In this document: positions 24,072 through 35,231 of the stretch, piece after piece
How the letters are laid out: each line of letters begins with the position of its first letter
Position numbering within the stretch: position 1 is the first letter of the stretch
DNA from: Alitta virens
Lineage: Eukaryota > Annelida > Polychaeta > Phyllodocida > Nereididae
DNA length: 64,000 bases
NCBI GenBank assembly: GCA_932294295.1
Contig: OW028573.1
Span: forward strand, 54,377,829-54,441,828
Direction of reading: 5' to 3'
The notes under the pieces: generated by a model
What the model saw: the letters and a program-made list of their open reading frames with translations, nothing else
Databases searched by the model: none
Told to the model about the DNA's origin: nothing
Position numbers and translations under genes: made by a program

Positions 24072-25081
24072 TCTTCACAAACTGGAGTGACCTGCCCGCA
24101 GCAGACACCATAATCGCAGCGGGATCCATCGCCATAATCACCATCCAACTGGGGTGCATTATGGTCCTACTCCATTATCACCGTCAATTTAACAGGATCA
24201 ACACAGTATACGTTGCGTTAGCAGCCATTCAGGGAACTGAAGCAGCTGACTTCTTTCTTCCAATAACAACGACAACACCTACAATAACACCAGAGCCGAC
24301 AACCATGTTCCCTACATGGAGAACAGTAATAATCATTGCTTCATTTGTATTATCACTTATTAATATCCTGATAATATTAATTGAAAAACTTACTCCATTA
24401 TTGGCATCATGTGAACCTAGCACGCGCCTCAACCATCTAGAAACTGATTTATATTGCGCTATGTACAGTGATCAACACCAGCTTCATATTAAGATCGCCA
24501 CCATACCCCATGACCTATCAGTACTGACAATACGCAAAACCGTGGACCCATATGATGTCTCTTTTTATACAAACATCCTCTGCACATACGCAACTCTCAA
24601 CTGGGCCCAACTTGAAATCTATGCTGAAACCAAGAGGATTCTTCTGCCCCATCGGGTTAGTGTACCCTTGTGCCACTATAGAGCAATTACCAGCATCGCC
24701 CGACATAGACACACCGTAAAGTTCATTCTAATGCAGAGCTCGGATTCACTAGTGATCAGCGACTGGTCCCGCACCGACCAAGTCAGCCAGCCACCACAAC
24801 CCATACTCCTCCAATTTGGGGACTCTCCATCGGCCCTCTATCGGCGCAACCCGTCTGCCTCCACACCCACCACTTCGCCCACCGACCCCTCCCGAGTCCC
24901 CCTGCTTTCCCAAACAGGTACCCATATTTCACCGGCCCAGCCATCCACATCCACAGCAGGACACAACCTTGACTGCCAACATTCTATCACTAACGGCGGC
25001 CCCACAGACCAACAGACAGACATGACGTCAAAATCCTCCCACACATCCCAACAAAGCGCCTATAGCATTGAGTACCGCTAA
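24072..25081 (+). pseudogene. Env-like two-transmembrane ORF, probable retroelement 3' fragment
   Basis: Seen: the frame is open from about 24072 (stop just upstream) to the TAA at 25079-25081; the first ATG is at 24161. A hydrophobic segment spans the ATG (TIIAAGSIAIITIQLGCIMV), then a Thr/Pro-rich loop with TTTTPTITPEPTT, a second membrane segment (IIIASFVLSLINILIILI), a folded domain with NWAQLEIYAE, and a Ser/Thr/Pro-rich C-terminal tail. It resembles the membrane end of env-type proteins of invertebrate retroelements and sits just upstream of repeat-rich, LTR-like sequence, but no pol is adjacent. A host membrane protein exon remains possible. Confidence 0.4.
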
Positions 25082-25165
25082 TACCTTTCCATACACCCAA
25101 CCGACCGACCGACCACCACATTAGTATAAGAGCGTATCCGCACCCCTCCACTTAGCATTTTAGAA

Positions 25166-25355
25166 GTGGTGGTGGTGGATTAGGGCTTTACGTCCTGTAT
25201 TTCTGCACCTGATGGGCTAATTAGGACAGGCAGGGACCATGGCAATGAAACGAAGGAAGAAACAGCCATCCAACATAGGCTCGACCGGGAATTGAACCCG
25301 GGACCCAGTGGTTGAAAGCCCAGCGCACTACCACTGAGCTAGGCCCCCACCCCTA
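25166..25355 (-). mobile_element. tRNA-derived SINE, full length, 12-bp target duplication
   Basis: Full-length copy with a TGGTGGTGG tail on the plus strand, flanked by AGCATTTTAGAA at 25154-25165 and 25356-25367. Confidence 0.92.
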
Positions 25356-25367
25356 AGCATTTTAGAA

Positions 25368-27357
25368 AAACAAAATTCGAAGTAGAATCGTTTCTCAAGA
25401 GTAGATAGTACATCTTTAGATTGTCACTACGAGTAGCTGTATTGCATTAGACCAACAAAAATTGTGCTTGATCACCCAAACAGTTCCAAATTGTATCATC
25501 AAAATTTCTATTTCATTAAATAGTTTGACCTCTTGTCACACTTGAAAACAATTGTTTTACAAACATAATTTTAAACCTAACCCTGGTGTACACACGTCTG
25601 ATTTATCAAATAATTTTTTTCTTAATTTAATTATCATGAACCATGCAACAACATATCCTGGTTTTCTGTATCAATGTAGTTACCATGTCACTTGCCGAAA
25701 CCGACATAGCCTCTATTTTACTAAAGGCATGTCATGTATTTGTATTATGAACTTGCATTAATAAGACATTCAGTAACATCAGTTACACTAGTTGCAGTAT
25801 CCTAAGACAGGATCCAAAAGGAGTACAACAGTATCCAGTACAGATGCGCACACCACAGCTGAAAGAAGTTCGTAAATCATGTCCCTGTGCAAGCAGCCAA
25901 ATGTTGACCTTCTTTCATAAGACACGTCCATCCACCTACGCTGAAGGTCCTTGTAAGCAGGCAAGATCACCATGGAGTATCAACAAGCCAGAAGAAAATC
26001 CAACATCGAAATCCATCACCAACGCTGAAGACGAACCTAAGACGTGTCACTGGAGAACCAGACAAACGCAGATCGTCCTCATAAGCCGAGTCCACTTCGG
26101 AATAACTGGCCGCCAGCTATCCAACATAGGACCTCATCCTCAACGCTGAAGACGGACATAAGACGTGTCCCTGGAGAACCAGCCAAACGCAGATCGTCCT
26201 CGTCCGAACAGAACATCATCGGAAGAGAACCAGCAACAACAGAACCATGAACTCTATGTATATGAATTTACACCTAATGCTAAAATATAAATATTGTTCA
26301 TTTAAGACTTTTTTTAAGCTGTCTTCAATTCGTTGTAAATTGATATTTTATTTACTAAAGGCATGTCATGTATTTATAAGTATCTAATCAAATTGTATTT
26401 GATTATAAATGTAAAGTCTAGGCTATAGTTAAGATCTATAACCTAGCTCAAACCTTAACAAGGAAGTTATGTAAAATGTATTAAAGTATTACTTAAACGA
26501 AACTATTGTCCACCCCAGAGCACAGGCCAATAGAAGAATGCCATGTGTGCTCAGTCAAGGGGTACTAACCAATAAGGAAAAGACCCCTGTCAATTGTTTT
26601 CCAAGAAATACCTTTGGACTTGAGTTTGTTACTCAGTTTATCAGCTGTAGCTGAACCATACACTTGCATTATATGATATACATACCATTGGATTAAAAGC
26701 CACCCTCTCTCTTCCAAGCTACACAGTGTTGTCTCATCATTATATCTACCTCAACTATATCACACTATGTTCCCAAAGCATGTGAGACAAGTCAGACAAG
26801 TCAGTGCGGGGTATCTTTGGCCATGGCCAAAACGACCTCAAGGGTCCATATTCTCTGGTATATTGATGCAGTCTACATGTAATATGTGCATAAATATGTT
26901 CATTAAAGTAACAGGGTGATATCATTGCAAAATCATCCAATTATCTGGTCGTTATATATGCATTCGTACTTACTGTGAATGCTGTAATTTGGTATTGTGA
27001 TGAACCATCAACATTTGTGGGTAAATTGGTGTATATTTTTTATTAAACTGGTTCAAAGTATTGCTGCTGTCCAACTAATGGCTGTGAAAATGACTTTTCC
27101 ATATCATGGCAGAAAATATTAGCTGCATTATTGCAAAAGCCACGGGAAAACACCGATGCGGGGTTACTTTGGCTGCCCATTATTTTGTTAAATAAATCTG
27201 TTATGATTATGAGTTTCAAGAAGATGTATAATGTATCTTTCCATATTTCTTTGCTTTGGTAGTGCCAATGTTTGCAAAAGCGGCCAATGATACCCCGGTT
27301 GACGGTATTTGCAGTTTTCCTTGGTCAGCACCTACAATATCCAATGGAGAAATCTGG
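25368..27357. other. Repeat-bearing non-coding sequence
   Basis: Contains a near-tandem 60-bp duplication (about 26026-26088 and 26148-26208; shared core GGAGAACCAG.CAAACGCAGATCGTCCTC) and a 24-bp direct repeat (TACTAAAGGCATGTCATGTA at about 25719 and 26355). These may be parts of a decayed LTR. No gene is supported. Confidence 0.4.
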
Positions 27358-27440
27358 ATGGGGGGGGGGGGGCCTGGGGGCCAAGATCTTGGCTGGAGGG
27401 GGGGGGCACGACCCCCCCCCCCCCCATGGCTACGCCACTG
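27358..27440 (-). mobile_element. G/C-rich hairpin with hAT-type terminal sequence
   Basis: The minus strand starts CAGTGGCGTAGCCATGGGGG at 27440, a wording common at the ends of hAT elements and their MITEs; the body is G and C runs around CCAAGATCTTGG. Only one end is recognisable. Confidence 0.35.
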
Positions 27441-27699
27441 GTGGAAGTTTATTGACCATACCTTATGGGTCCAAATCACACTACATACATGCAATGTTAT
27501 GTCAGCAAAAGCAAAGAAGTGATTGGTGATTTTCGCCAAACTGCAAATACAGTTTCATGAAAAACGGTCCTTCAAATTGAAACTAGACAAAGCTGTCATA
27601 TATCTGGCTATCCAAACCGAATCTCAAAGTCCATATTTATGACATATTAGATAAATTTCTTACATTTACCAAAGTTTATATTTAGCTGTCAAAAACTTG

Positions 27700-28030
27700 T
27701 CAGAATTATCAAATACTGTACCACTCCAACGGTATACATAAAGTTGTCTATGATGATGAAACGCACCCTCTCCACAATAGGTACGAAGTTCTTCCATCAG
27801 CTAGAAGATTGCGATCTGTACAGTGCAGAACCAGTAGATACAGGTAATCATTTGTGCCATCAAGTATTAAACTTATAAATGACCTTGGGCTAAATTCAAT
27901 CTAGTCTGTATGTATGTGTGTCCCTTTCCATGTGTGTCGTCTGTTCTATGTGGTATCTGTTGATGTATGACTGTGACCAGCGCGAGATGAGATTCATTGT
28001 CTTACATGACAATAAAGTATTTATTATTTA
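27700..28030 (+). pseudogene. LINE 3' end (ORF2 tail plus 3' UTR)
   Basis: The frame at about 27757-27903 reads THPLHNRYEVLPSARRLRS, an RTSRYR block, a stop, then SFVPSSIKLIND, a common C-terminal signature of LINE ORF2 proteins (HPL...LPSGRR...CRT.R...SFVP.AI.LLN). The following 3' UTR ends with ACAATAAAG and a short TTATTA tail. One in-frame stop shows decay. Confidence 0.7.
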
Positions 28031-28251
28031 TTAAAACTAGTCAACCGCCGCACAATGATATTCAATTATATATCTCATGCCAGCTGACCACACTTGTTGC
28101 ACTTAAAGTCAACTACTTTTCTAGAAAGGCAGTGTCAAATTCCAAAAAGTACTGCAACGGCATGGATTGCACTACAAATTGACGCTACTTTGGTCGTCGG
28201 ATGCAGAAGGGCCTCCGAAATTATTACAGAGATCAAGACCAGTTTAAAAAA

Positions 28252-28500
28252 GAAATTCACATGCTTTATCTTGACTAAGCATTTTAAAGTGGCCATAAGT
28301 TTTGATGAAATTCACATGCTATATCAGGACTGAGCATTTTAAGTGGCCATTTATGAAATTTATGGACATTCAGTAGTCCCTTTCCCACAACCATGTTTGA
28401 CATATTTTCGTGTATTCTTTCATACAAACCCCGGCAAAATAAATGAAATCCACATGCTATTTAAGCTAAGCATTTTCTAAGGCCGCTTATGATTTGTAAG
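28252..28500 (+). repeat. Three diverged copies of a 55-bp unit
   Basis: Units begin GAAATTCACATGCT (28252), GAAATTCACATGCT (28307) and GAAATCCACATGCT (28445), each followed by an ACTAAGCATTTT...GGCC block. The first two are adjacent; the third is about 85 bp further. Confidence 0.75.
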
Positions 28501-28754
28501 AAGTCATGTGTTTATGTATAATATACAACGCCCAGTAACCTCTCCAAGTAGGACTCTTCTATGTTGAATCTTTGCACAACTCGAACAATACAACAGTAAC
28601 AGGAATGGAAAATAAAGCCTCTGTCCTCACTAAGTACTTTAAAATAGCAGCAAGGAACAATCTTCTCCATGTAGATGTAAAGGAAGGTCCCAGAATTCGA
28701 TTCATCTAAGAGGTGTCGCTGTATAAACTGTCTAATCATTTTAAATGGAAAGTT

Positions 28755-30075
28755 TTTTCACTAAAATTCAATACAATTCAACAAACAGCCATTTTAAAAT
28801 TGGCTCAGGCCAGCTTGGAATTAAATCTGCAACTAGCAACTCTTGCACAGGCTATTATGCAAGATGAAGAACAGTCCGGAAGAGCTGCAGAAAGAAGACA
28901 AGCAGTCATCAAGAGAAGGAAAAGGAAGAGATTTTGGGTGAGGCCATGGCTCTTGCGAAGACCTCAGATTGGCCAATACAAACGTTTGATGAATGAACTG
29001 TTGATGGAGGATGGAACCCACTGCAAGAACTGAGAATGCAGCCAGACATGTTCCAACAGCTGCTTGCCTAAGTTGGGCCTTGGATTACCAAGCAAGACAC
29101 CTTCTGGAGGAAAGCTTTGGAGCCAGGACTCAGGATTGCCATCACCCTGAGGTATTTGGCAACTGGCAACAGCTACGAGTCATTGATGTATGGCTTCAGA
29201 GTGGCCCACAACACCATCAGCAACAACATTCCTGAAGTGTGTGAAGCCATCATAGCCGAGTATGCAGAAGATGTCATCTCCTGTCCAACAACACCAGAAG
29301 AGTGGAGAGAAGTTGCACAGCTGTTTGAGGCAAGATGGAACTTTCCCCATTGTATTGGTGCCATAGATGGGAAGCATTTGGCCATCAGGTGTCCTCCCAA
29401 AGGTTGTTCACTCTACTATAACTACAAAGGCTTCCATTCCATTGTACTCATGGCTCTTATGGATGCAGACTACAAGTTCATCTATGTGGATTGTGGAGCA
29501 AATGGTTCTAGATCTGATGGAGGAGTTTTTGCTGCTACATCCCTGAGGGAAGCTCTAGAAGATAGGACCATTGGATTACCTCCACCTGAACCTATTGCTG
29601 GTGGTGACAGACCTGTACTGTACCATACTTCATCGTTGGGGATGATGCCTTCCCTTTGAGAACCTGGCTGATGAAACCACTGCCTCTGCGCAGCATGACC
29701 AGACAGCAGAGGTTCTACAATTACAGACTCTCCATAGCCAGAAGAATTGTGGGGAATGCCTTTGGTATCCTGGCATCAAGGTTTAGGTGTAGAAAACCAA
29801 GACTGGAATCTTTAGTCCTTGCATGCTGCTGCCTCCACAACCTCATGAGAATCCGATATCCAACAACCCAGAACAACATGCTTGACCACGAAGATCCAGT
29901 CACCAATCAGGTCAATCCTGGGGCTTGGCGGGAAGCTGGAAAAATTGCTGAAATGCCACCACATACGATCGGAGGGAACTATGCTACCCAGAGTGCCAAG
30001 TTACAACGACTGTACTTGGTGGACTTTGTCAACTCAGAGGAAGGAAGTGTACCATGCCAAGACGATATGATTTGA
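28755..30075 (+). pseudogene. PIF/Harbinger transposase, frameshifted
   Basis: Domains run in order: an N-terminal basic helix (RRQAVIKRRKRKRF, about 28890-28940), a helix-turn-helix-like part with LRYLATGNSYESL (29145-29190), then the DDE_Tnp_4 catalytic core. The first Asp is in GAIDGKH (about 29360), the second in VGDDAF (about 29640), and the region that should hold Glu reads RRIVGNAFGILASRFR (29740-29790). C-terminal CCCLHNLM is typical of the family (HARBI1-like). Frameshifts near 29040-29115 and 29630 break the frame. At 29752-29754 the expected catalytic Glu of the (V/I)EN/ER-FG motif is GGG (Gly). No terminal repeats or Myb/MADF partner gene recognised nearby. Clearly non-functional. 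Confidence 0.85.
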
Positions 30076-30340
30076 GAAACTTCTGGACCTGTGCCTTTAT
30101 CTTCATTGGGCGTCTTTGCTACTATGCAATAAGGTACACTTTTTGATCCATGTGTTAAGTAGGTGTACATCTGGGTAACTATCTCACGTGGTGCCTGGTC
30201 CATCTTTCTTGAACCCTCCTTCAGTGGGATCCCTTGCTGTCTGGCACTGTTCGAAACTTACCCGGATTATCTCTGAATTCAAAATAGACCAATTGAGAAA
30301 CTGGACACAACACAATTATAAGTCAGTGGCTTTGGCTATC

Positions 30341-30626
30341 AAAATTAATGAACCACCAAAACAAAAACGTCACAAAAGCACACAGAAGTACCCAAAACAG
30401 TACATGCGAAAGGCCGACCATATTGGAAGCGTAATCTTGATACGGGCTAGTGCAACATGTAAAAGTCCTATCAAGGGAAATACTATGACACAACGCAACA
30501 AATTATTGCACACGACACGCACATTTGGCGCGAAAATACGACTGATTCAGTGATTGTGACAGCCCAAAAAAGTCAAGACAGCTCCCAAACATTCATCAGA
30601 ATGGCAATATACACCCAATGAAAGGT
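30341..30626 (+). repeat. Direct repeat R1 (pair of 32350-40458)
   Basis: Matches the sequence at 32350-32615 joined to 40358-40458 (shared words CACACAGAAGTACCCAAAAC, AAGGCCGACCATATTGGAAG, GACAGCTCCCAAA.ATTC, GGCAATATACACCCAATGAA). Relative to R2 it lacks about 115 bp after AATCTTGA and carries a 25-bp insertion near the start. The second copy is split by the pogo element. The pair could be LTRs of an old element on the minus strand or simply a dispersed repeat. Confidence 0.75.
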
Positions 30627-31442
30627 CATCCATCACGAAGATGTATCTGACAGTTTGTTCTGGTTGTTGCCATCCTGCATTACCCTTTGGCATGTTCCCT
30701 CGGCGTGGACAACCGGCTATCGTCAGTGAATTGCAGGGACTGTCGGACATCTCTTTTGTTCTGCCCTTTGGATCCAGTAGGGCGACAGAGTTGCCTATGG
30801 TGGCCGTCCCATCATTGGTAGATAGGACTGTCCGGTTTGTCTCAGGAGTCCTGACTGGTGGATCAGTTCCCCATTTTAGGTGTGGGGGAGCTTCTCTCCA
30901 CTCAGCTTCTCTGTTCCCATCGGTGGAGTCTCGCTGGCCATCTTCTTGGTCCCTGTCAAGGCGGTCAGAGGAGCCTGCAACTGTACCCAAGGCGGGTGAG
31001 AGGCGGCGTCCTTCTGAACTGCATCGGTTCTGCCAGCAGGATCCCCGGGTTTCACAGGTATGTCAGACAGGTACTGTTTCTCTGCATTGCTGGCCTAAGG
31101 ATGCACCAGAAGGGGGACTTCCCGCCTGTTGATAGGCTTGGGTGCATAGGTTGCACAATCCACCTCAATCCAAATTCTGTAATGGACTCCTGTCGTTCGC
31201 TTTTCTCTGGCGACTGCTATGTTCTGGGATTTGTCGCGTTGCATTATATAGCCGGGAACGGGGTAACAGCGGGGGCACCTCCATGTACAGAGGGCCACCA
31301 GTGTGCATCCGCTGTATCTGGGTCCCTGGCGCCCGTCCACTGATTACCAGTTGCCGACTGATACAGCAGCCCATCACCGGTGGGCCAAGTTGCTTTCGGG
31401 GCGTCCTTGACATCATCGCGCAGGTTTTGCCGAAGAATTCCA

Positions 31443-31715
31443 TCACATGGCATGCTCCGAGTAATTTAGTTGAGAAAGACGTCTTCCCAGAGAAGGCACC
31501 GAGGCAGGCTGCGACACGAACAACATTATCTCTCCCTCCTCGGCCAATTGTTGCCACTTGTGCAAAGGCATTAGTGAGACACGGGCTAGATCTTCCAGCA
31601 ATAACGGGCCTGTCCCGAGGGCACGGATGATATCTCTGGCCCCAGGACCAATGCCATGTATCTCGCGTAACTGCTTCTCCATCGCCTGATGTATGTTAAC
31701 CGGGCGCTTAGCCAT
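31443..31715 (-). CDS. Gag-like small protein with helix-hairpin-helix motif (retroelement relic)
   Basis: A minus-strand ATG opens a 90-codon frame. An N-terminal segment (INTA-like VNIHQA, then REIHGIGPGARDII) matches the helix-hairpin-helix consensus with GIGPG hairpin, followed by GPLLLEDL and a W-containing helix. Such HhH modules head gag-like ORFs in some invertebrate retroelements; others occur in DNA-repair proteins. Downstream minus-strand sequence (31440 to about 30550) looks like former coding sequence rich in frameshifts. Direct repeats R1/R2 bracket the whole segment. Family assignment is inference. Confidence 0.4.
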   Translation of the reverse strand: MAKRPVNIHQAMEKQLREIHGIGPGARDIIRALGTGPLLLEDLARVSLMPLHKWQQLAEEGEIMLFVSQPASVPSLGRRLSQLNYSEHAM

Positions 31716-32349
31716 GTTCTGTACTCAGAAAATAAAGACCGCAACCGCGTGCACTGACAGGGGCCAGGCCTAAATGATGAGAACCTACAGTAATCCCTCA
31801 CTGAACCGATCCGTGTCCCGTAAACACAGCTGGCCTCACAGATTAAACACACATGGGTGGCTCTTGTGATTGCTATACTACTGATATGATGGATGAAAGA
31901 TGCACGGGGTTGAAGTCTGTGGACCCGCCACTACAAGTAGGGCTGTTGCACAAGGTGACACTCGGGGGCAAGTTATAGAATTAATTCTGAGTGGACAATC
32001 TGCAATTTCGCCTAAATAATTAATGCTGTCACGCGAGATAGTGCCCTTGGATTATAAAATTAATCATTAGTAATATTGGGTCAAGTACACCAGTTGGCAG
32101 CCAGAAGTGCTAGCAACAGCCCCTCCAACTAGTGAAAAGCACCGGATAAGTTTCGAACAGTGCTAAGTGGGGCAGCTGGTAACCGGGAGCAAAGCCACAG
32201 CCTCTCCAACTGCCACACTCAGAACTAATCAGCTAACTAATGAATTTATGACACAATGAATCAAGACTGCAGAAATAGTGCCCAACTGAAACAACTAAAA
32301 GGCCACTAAATTAACAGAGCTATTAGAGCTAAAGAGTCCCTTCCCCCTC
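31716..32349. other. Unassigned sequence between gag-like relic and repeat R2
   Basis: Holds two related segments with AACAGCCCCTCCAACTAGTG and CACAGCCTCTCCAACTGCC (about 32115 and 32195), suggesting a short internal duplication. If R2 is an LTR this would be the 5' leader of the minus-strand element. No gene. Confidence 0.35.
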
Positions 32350-32615
32350 AAAATTAATGAACCACACAGAAGTACCCAAAACAGTACATGGGAAAGGCCG
32401 ACCATATTGGAAGCGTAATCTTGACGCACCTGTCTGCCTCCAACACGTGTAAGATAATCCCAGACAAAATAATAGCTAATAATGGCTGACTTAAATTGGC
32501 AAATCGGTCAAGTTAGGGAATTATACAAATATCTAGCCCAGGAAAATTAATATGGGCTAGTGCAACAACATGTAAAAGTCCTATCAAGGAAAATACTATG
32601 ACACGACTGATTCAG
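32350..32615 (+). repeat. Direct repeat R2, left part
   Basis: Left part of the second copy of R1; it stops exactly at the TA target of the pogo element and resumes at 40358-40458. Confidence 0.75.
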
Positions 32616-33101
32616 TAGGGGAAGGGGGGGGGGGGGGCTGGTTGGCATAGGGGTAGGTTGGCACACCCCTAGTGGTGGGAAACTGAAGCATAATACGCAA
32701 CTGTGATGTCATCACTTTTTGTGTACATGACTTGGTGCTTCTGGGAAATCAACCATCTTGGATGTCTGCATGTCCCTGTCTGCTGTGGAGCACTGTCTGG
32801 ATTTTGAAGACCCCTAAAGACATTTTTGAACAAAACGGAAAAAGGTGTGTACCAGTAACTTATAGCTTCATTTGGTTCATTATTGATTGGTTGGCTTTCT
32901 TAATATGTTGAGTTTATTGGTGCTATGTCTCAAGCACATGCTCTGTGTTGTTTTCCTTAAAATTGGAAATCATGACAAAATGGCAGGCTGGGGCAGGTTG
33001 ACACAGGGGTTGGGGCTGTTTGGCACAGTGACTATTGTATCAAGGCAGCTAAAATTTTCCATGGGATAACAATTAATGAGCTACGGGAACTTGCATACAA
33101 G

Positions 33102-34745
33102 ATGGCTGTTAACAATCAGTGTACTGATATTCCTGAAAATTGGACAACTGACGAGAAGGCAGGGATTGAATGGGCTAAAGGATTCATGACCCGACACCCA
33201 GTTCTAACCATCAGACAGCCGGAGGCAACATCTATCCAGCGGATGACAAATTTCAATCCTCACAATGTGGCACTATTCTTTGACAATCTTGAAGCAGTTC
33301 TTGATCGCAATGGCGGTTATGGACCAGACCAAATTTATAATGTTGACGAAACTGGTGTAACCACCGTTCAAAAACCAGTTAAGGTATTGGCACAAAAGGG
33401 TGTGAAACAAGTTGGATCAGTTGTTTCACAAGAAAGAGGAACTTTAGTGACACTTTGTTGTGCTATTAATGCACTGGGTAACCATATTCCACCATTCTTT
33501 GTTTTTCCACGGGTGAATGTTCAAGATCACTGGTCATTGACAGCCCCCCCTGGTAGTGCAATGACAGGACATCCGAGTGCAACTGGTTGGATGACGGCTG
33601 ACAACTTCTTGAAATACATGGAACATTTTTTCAAGTATGCAAAACCAACACAAGAACGGCCAATTCTCCTCCTGTTGGATAACCATCATTCGCACATCTC
33701 ACTTGAAACAATCAATTTTTCGAAGGACAACAACATCACCCTGCTGAGCTTCCCCCCTCATTGCTCCCATGAGCTTCAGCCTCTTGATAAGTCAGTTTTC
33801 GGCCCGTTAAAAAAATTTATCAACAAAGCTTGTGATAATTGGATGCGAGAGAGAGAAAATGCTGGGAAGGCCATGACCATCCATGTTATCCCTAAAATAG
33901 TTTCATATGCATTTCCAAAAGCGATGACTCCTGAAAATATCAAAGCTGGGTTTAGAGGAACAGGGATTTACCCATTTGACAGAGACATCTTTCCACCAGA
34001 GAAGTATCTCTCTTGCTTCACTACTGACAGACCCGATCCAACTGAAGAAGTGCCCGAGGACCCTAAGACACCCCTGGCAGCACAGATTGATGATTTAGGA
34101 GCATCCACATCTGGCCACATCAGTACTGAATCACTGCGCCCTTTTGGAAAACGTGCTGCCAAAGCGAAAGGTGCACAACAACGCAAAAAAGGAACGACGG
34201 AAATTTTCACTGATACTCCTGTAAAAGAACGGATTGAAAGAGAAAAAACAGGAAAAAACAAGAACATTCAAAGGCAGCTTTCTCCAGAACCAAGAAAACA
34301 AAAGAAAAATGGAAAAACAAAGAGAAAAGCACAAGAGCAGGTAATAGTTGAAGAGACCAGCTCAGATTCAGAAAGCAACAGCAGCTCAATTCTCTGTGAT
34401 GACAGCAGTGATTATTCCACACCAGATGATGCTGTAACGGATGTCGAAATAGATGACCATATTTTGGTTTCATTTTCTGGAAAGAAAACCGTAAAGTATT
34501 ATATTGGCCGTGTTCAAGAAATTGACAATGTCACCAAAGAAATCACAACATCATTCATGAGGCGTGCAGAAAGTTCTAAAGTTGGGTCATTTGTGTTTTC
34601 ATTTCCTGAAAAGGAAGACACATGCTGTCACCCGGCATCTGACATAGTTATGAAGCTTCCATTCCCAACCAGGGGACGCTCAAGAAGAGCAGCAAGTCTC
34701 TTTACCTTTGCCTGCTCGAAGCTGAGCAACTATGTTATAGATTAA
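33102..34745 (+). CDS. Pogo-like DDD transposase (jerky/tigger type)
   Basis: The 547-codon frame has the catalytic domain DDE_1: first Asp in YNVDETGV (residues about 82-89), second in LLLDNHHSH (about 193-201), third in ELQPLDKSVFGPLK (about 225-238). The N-terminus retains the end of a CENP-B-type helix-turn-helix (WAKGFMTRHPVL...PEATS). The preceding pipsqueak-type HTH is not in this frame; the open frame extends a few codons 5' of the ATG toward a possible splice acceptor near 33060, so an upstream exon is likely. The C-terminal third is Lys/Glu/Ser-rich with a nuclear-localisation-like KKNGKTKRK and a small folded end. The ORF has no internal stops, so it may have been recently active. 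It encodes the transposase of the element at 32618-40355. Confidence 0.85.
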   Translation: MAVNNQCTDIPENWTTDEKAGIEWAKGFMTRHPVLTIRQPEATSIQRMTNFNPHNVALFFDNLEAVLDRNGGYGPDQIYNVDETGVTTVQKPVKVLAQKGVKQVGSVVSQERGTLVTLCCAINALGNHIPPFFVFPRVNVQDHWSLTAPPGSAMTGHPSATGWMTADNFLKYMEHFFKYAKPTQERPILLLLDNHHSHISLETINFSKDNNITLLSFPPHCSHELQPLDKSVFGPLKKFINKACDNWMRERENAGKAMTIHVIPKIVSYAFPKAMTPENIKAGFRGTGIYPFDRDIFPPEKYLSCFTTDRPDPTEEVPEDPKTPLAAQIDDLGASTSGHISTESLRPFGKRAAKAKGAQQRKKGTTEIFTDTPVKERIEREKTGKNKNIQRQLSPEPRKQKKNGKTKRKAQEQVIVEETSSDSESNSSSILCDDSSDYSTPDDAVTDVEIDDHILVSFSGKKTVKYYIGRVQEIDNVTKEITTSFMRRAESSKVGSFVFSFPEKEDTCCHPASDIVMKLPFPTRGRSRRAASLFTFACSKLSNYVID

Positions 34746-35231
34746 TTAAGCAATTAAGCAAGTTACATGGACGGTTAGGACTACATTTTGGACTCTTTGT
34801 CTATTTGAGCTATGTTGTATTGATTTCTTTTAAGATTTCATCTTGTTTTAAGTAAAATTTTCAAGTATATAGGCCTACAATGTCCTGTTATGCGATTTCA
34901 ATTGGGGTTTAATACTTAAGACTGGTAAACCTATATTTTCATTGAATCAATATGTTTCATTTTCATGTTGTCTATTTGGATGAAGTTGTTTTAGAAGTTT
35001 TCAAGATTTTGCTGCTTGCCTGATAATGATAAGCAAAAATTATCTAGTATCGATAGTAAACAACTTTGAAAGGTTATCATAAAAATGTGTATTTTTGACA
35101 GATATTTGTATTTTTATAAATTACAGATGAGAAATAAATGAAATGTTATTTTCAAATGATTTGTTTACTTACTTGTGTCACTTGTGCCAACCAGCCCCGT
35201 TTATGTCGCCAACCTGCCCCATGGTGGGGTA

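Noticed and set aside
8818..25355. Many tRNA-like B boxes (GGGTTCGATTCCC) that could be called tRNA genes
   Set aside because: They are heads of SINE copies: each is joined to the same body, the anticodon and acceptor stems do not pair properly, and target duplications are present.
30641..31630. Plus-strand frames of 160 codons at 30.6-31.6 kb
   Set aside because: They lie opposite the minus-strand gag-like region, which has better motif content; likely shadows.
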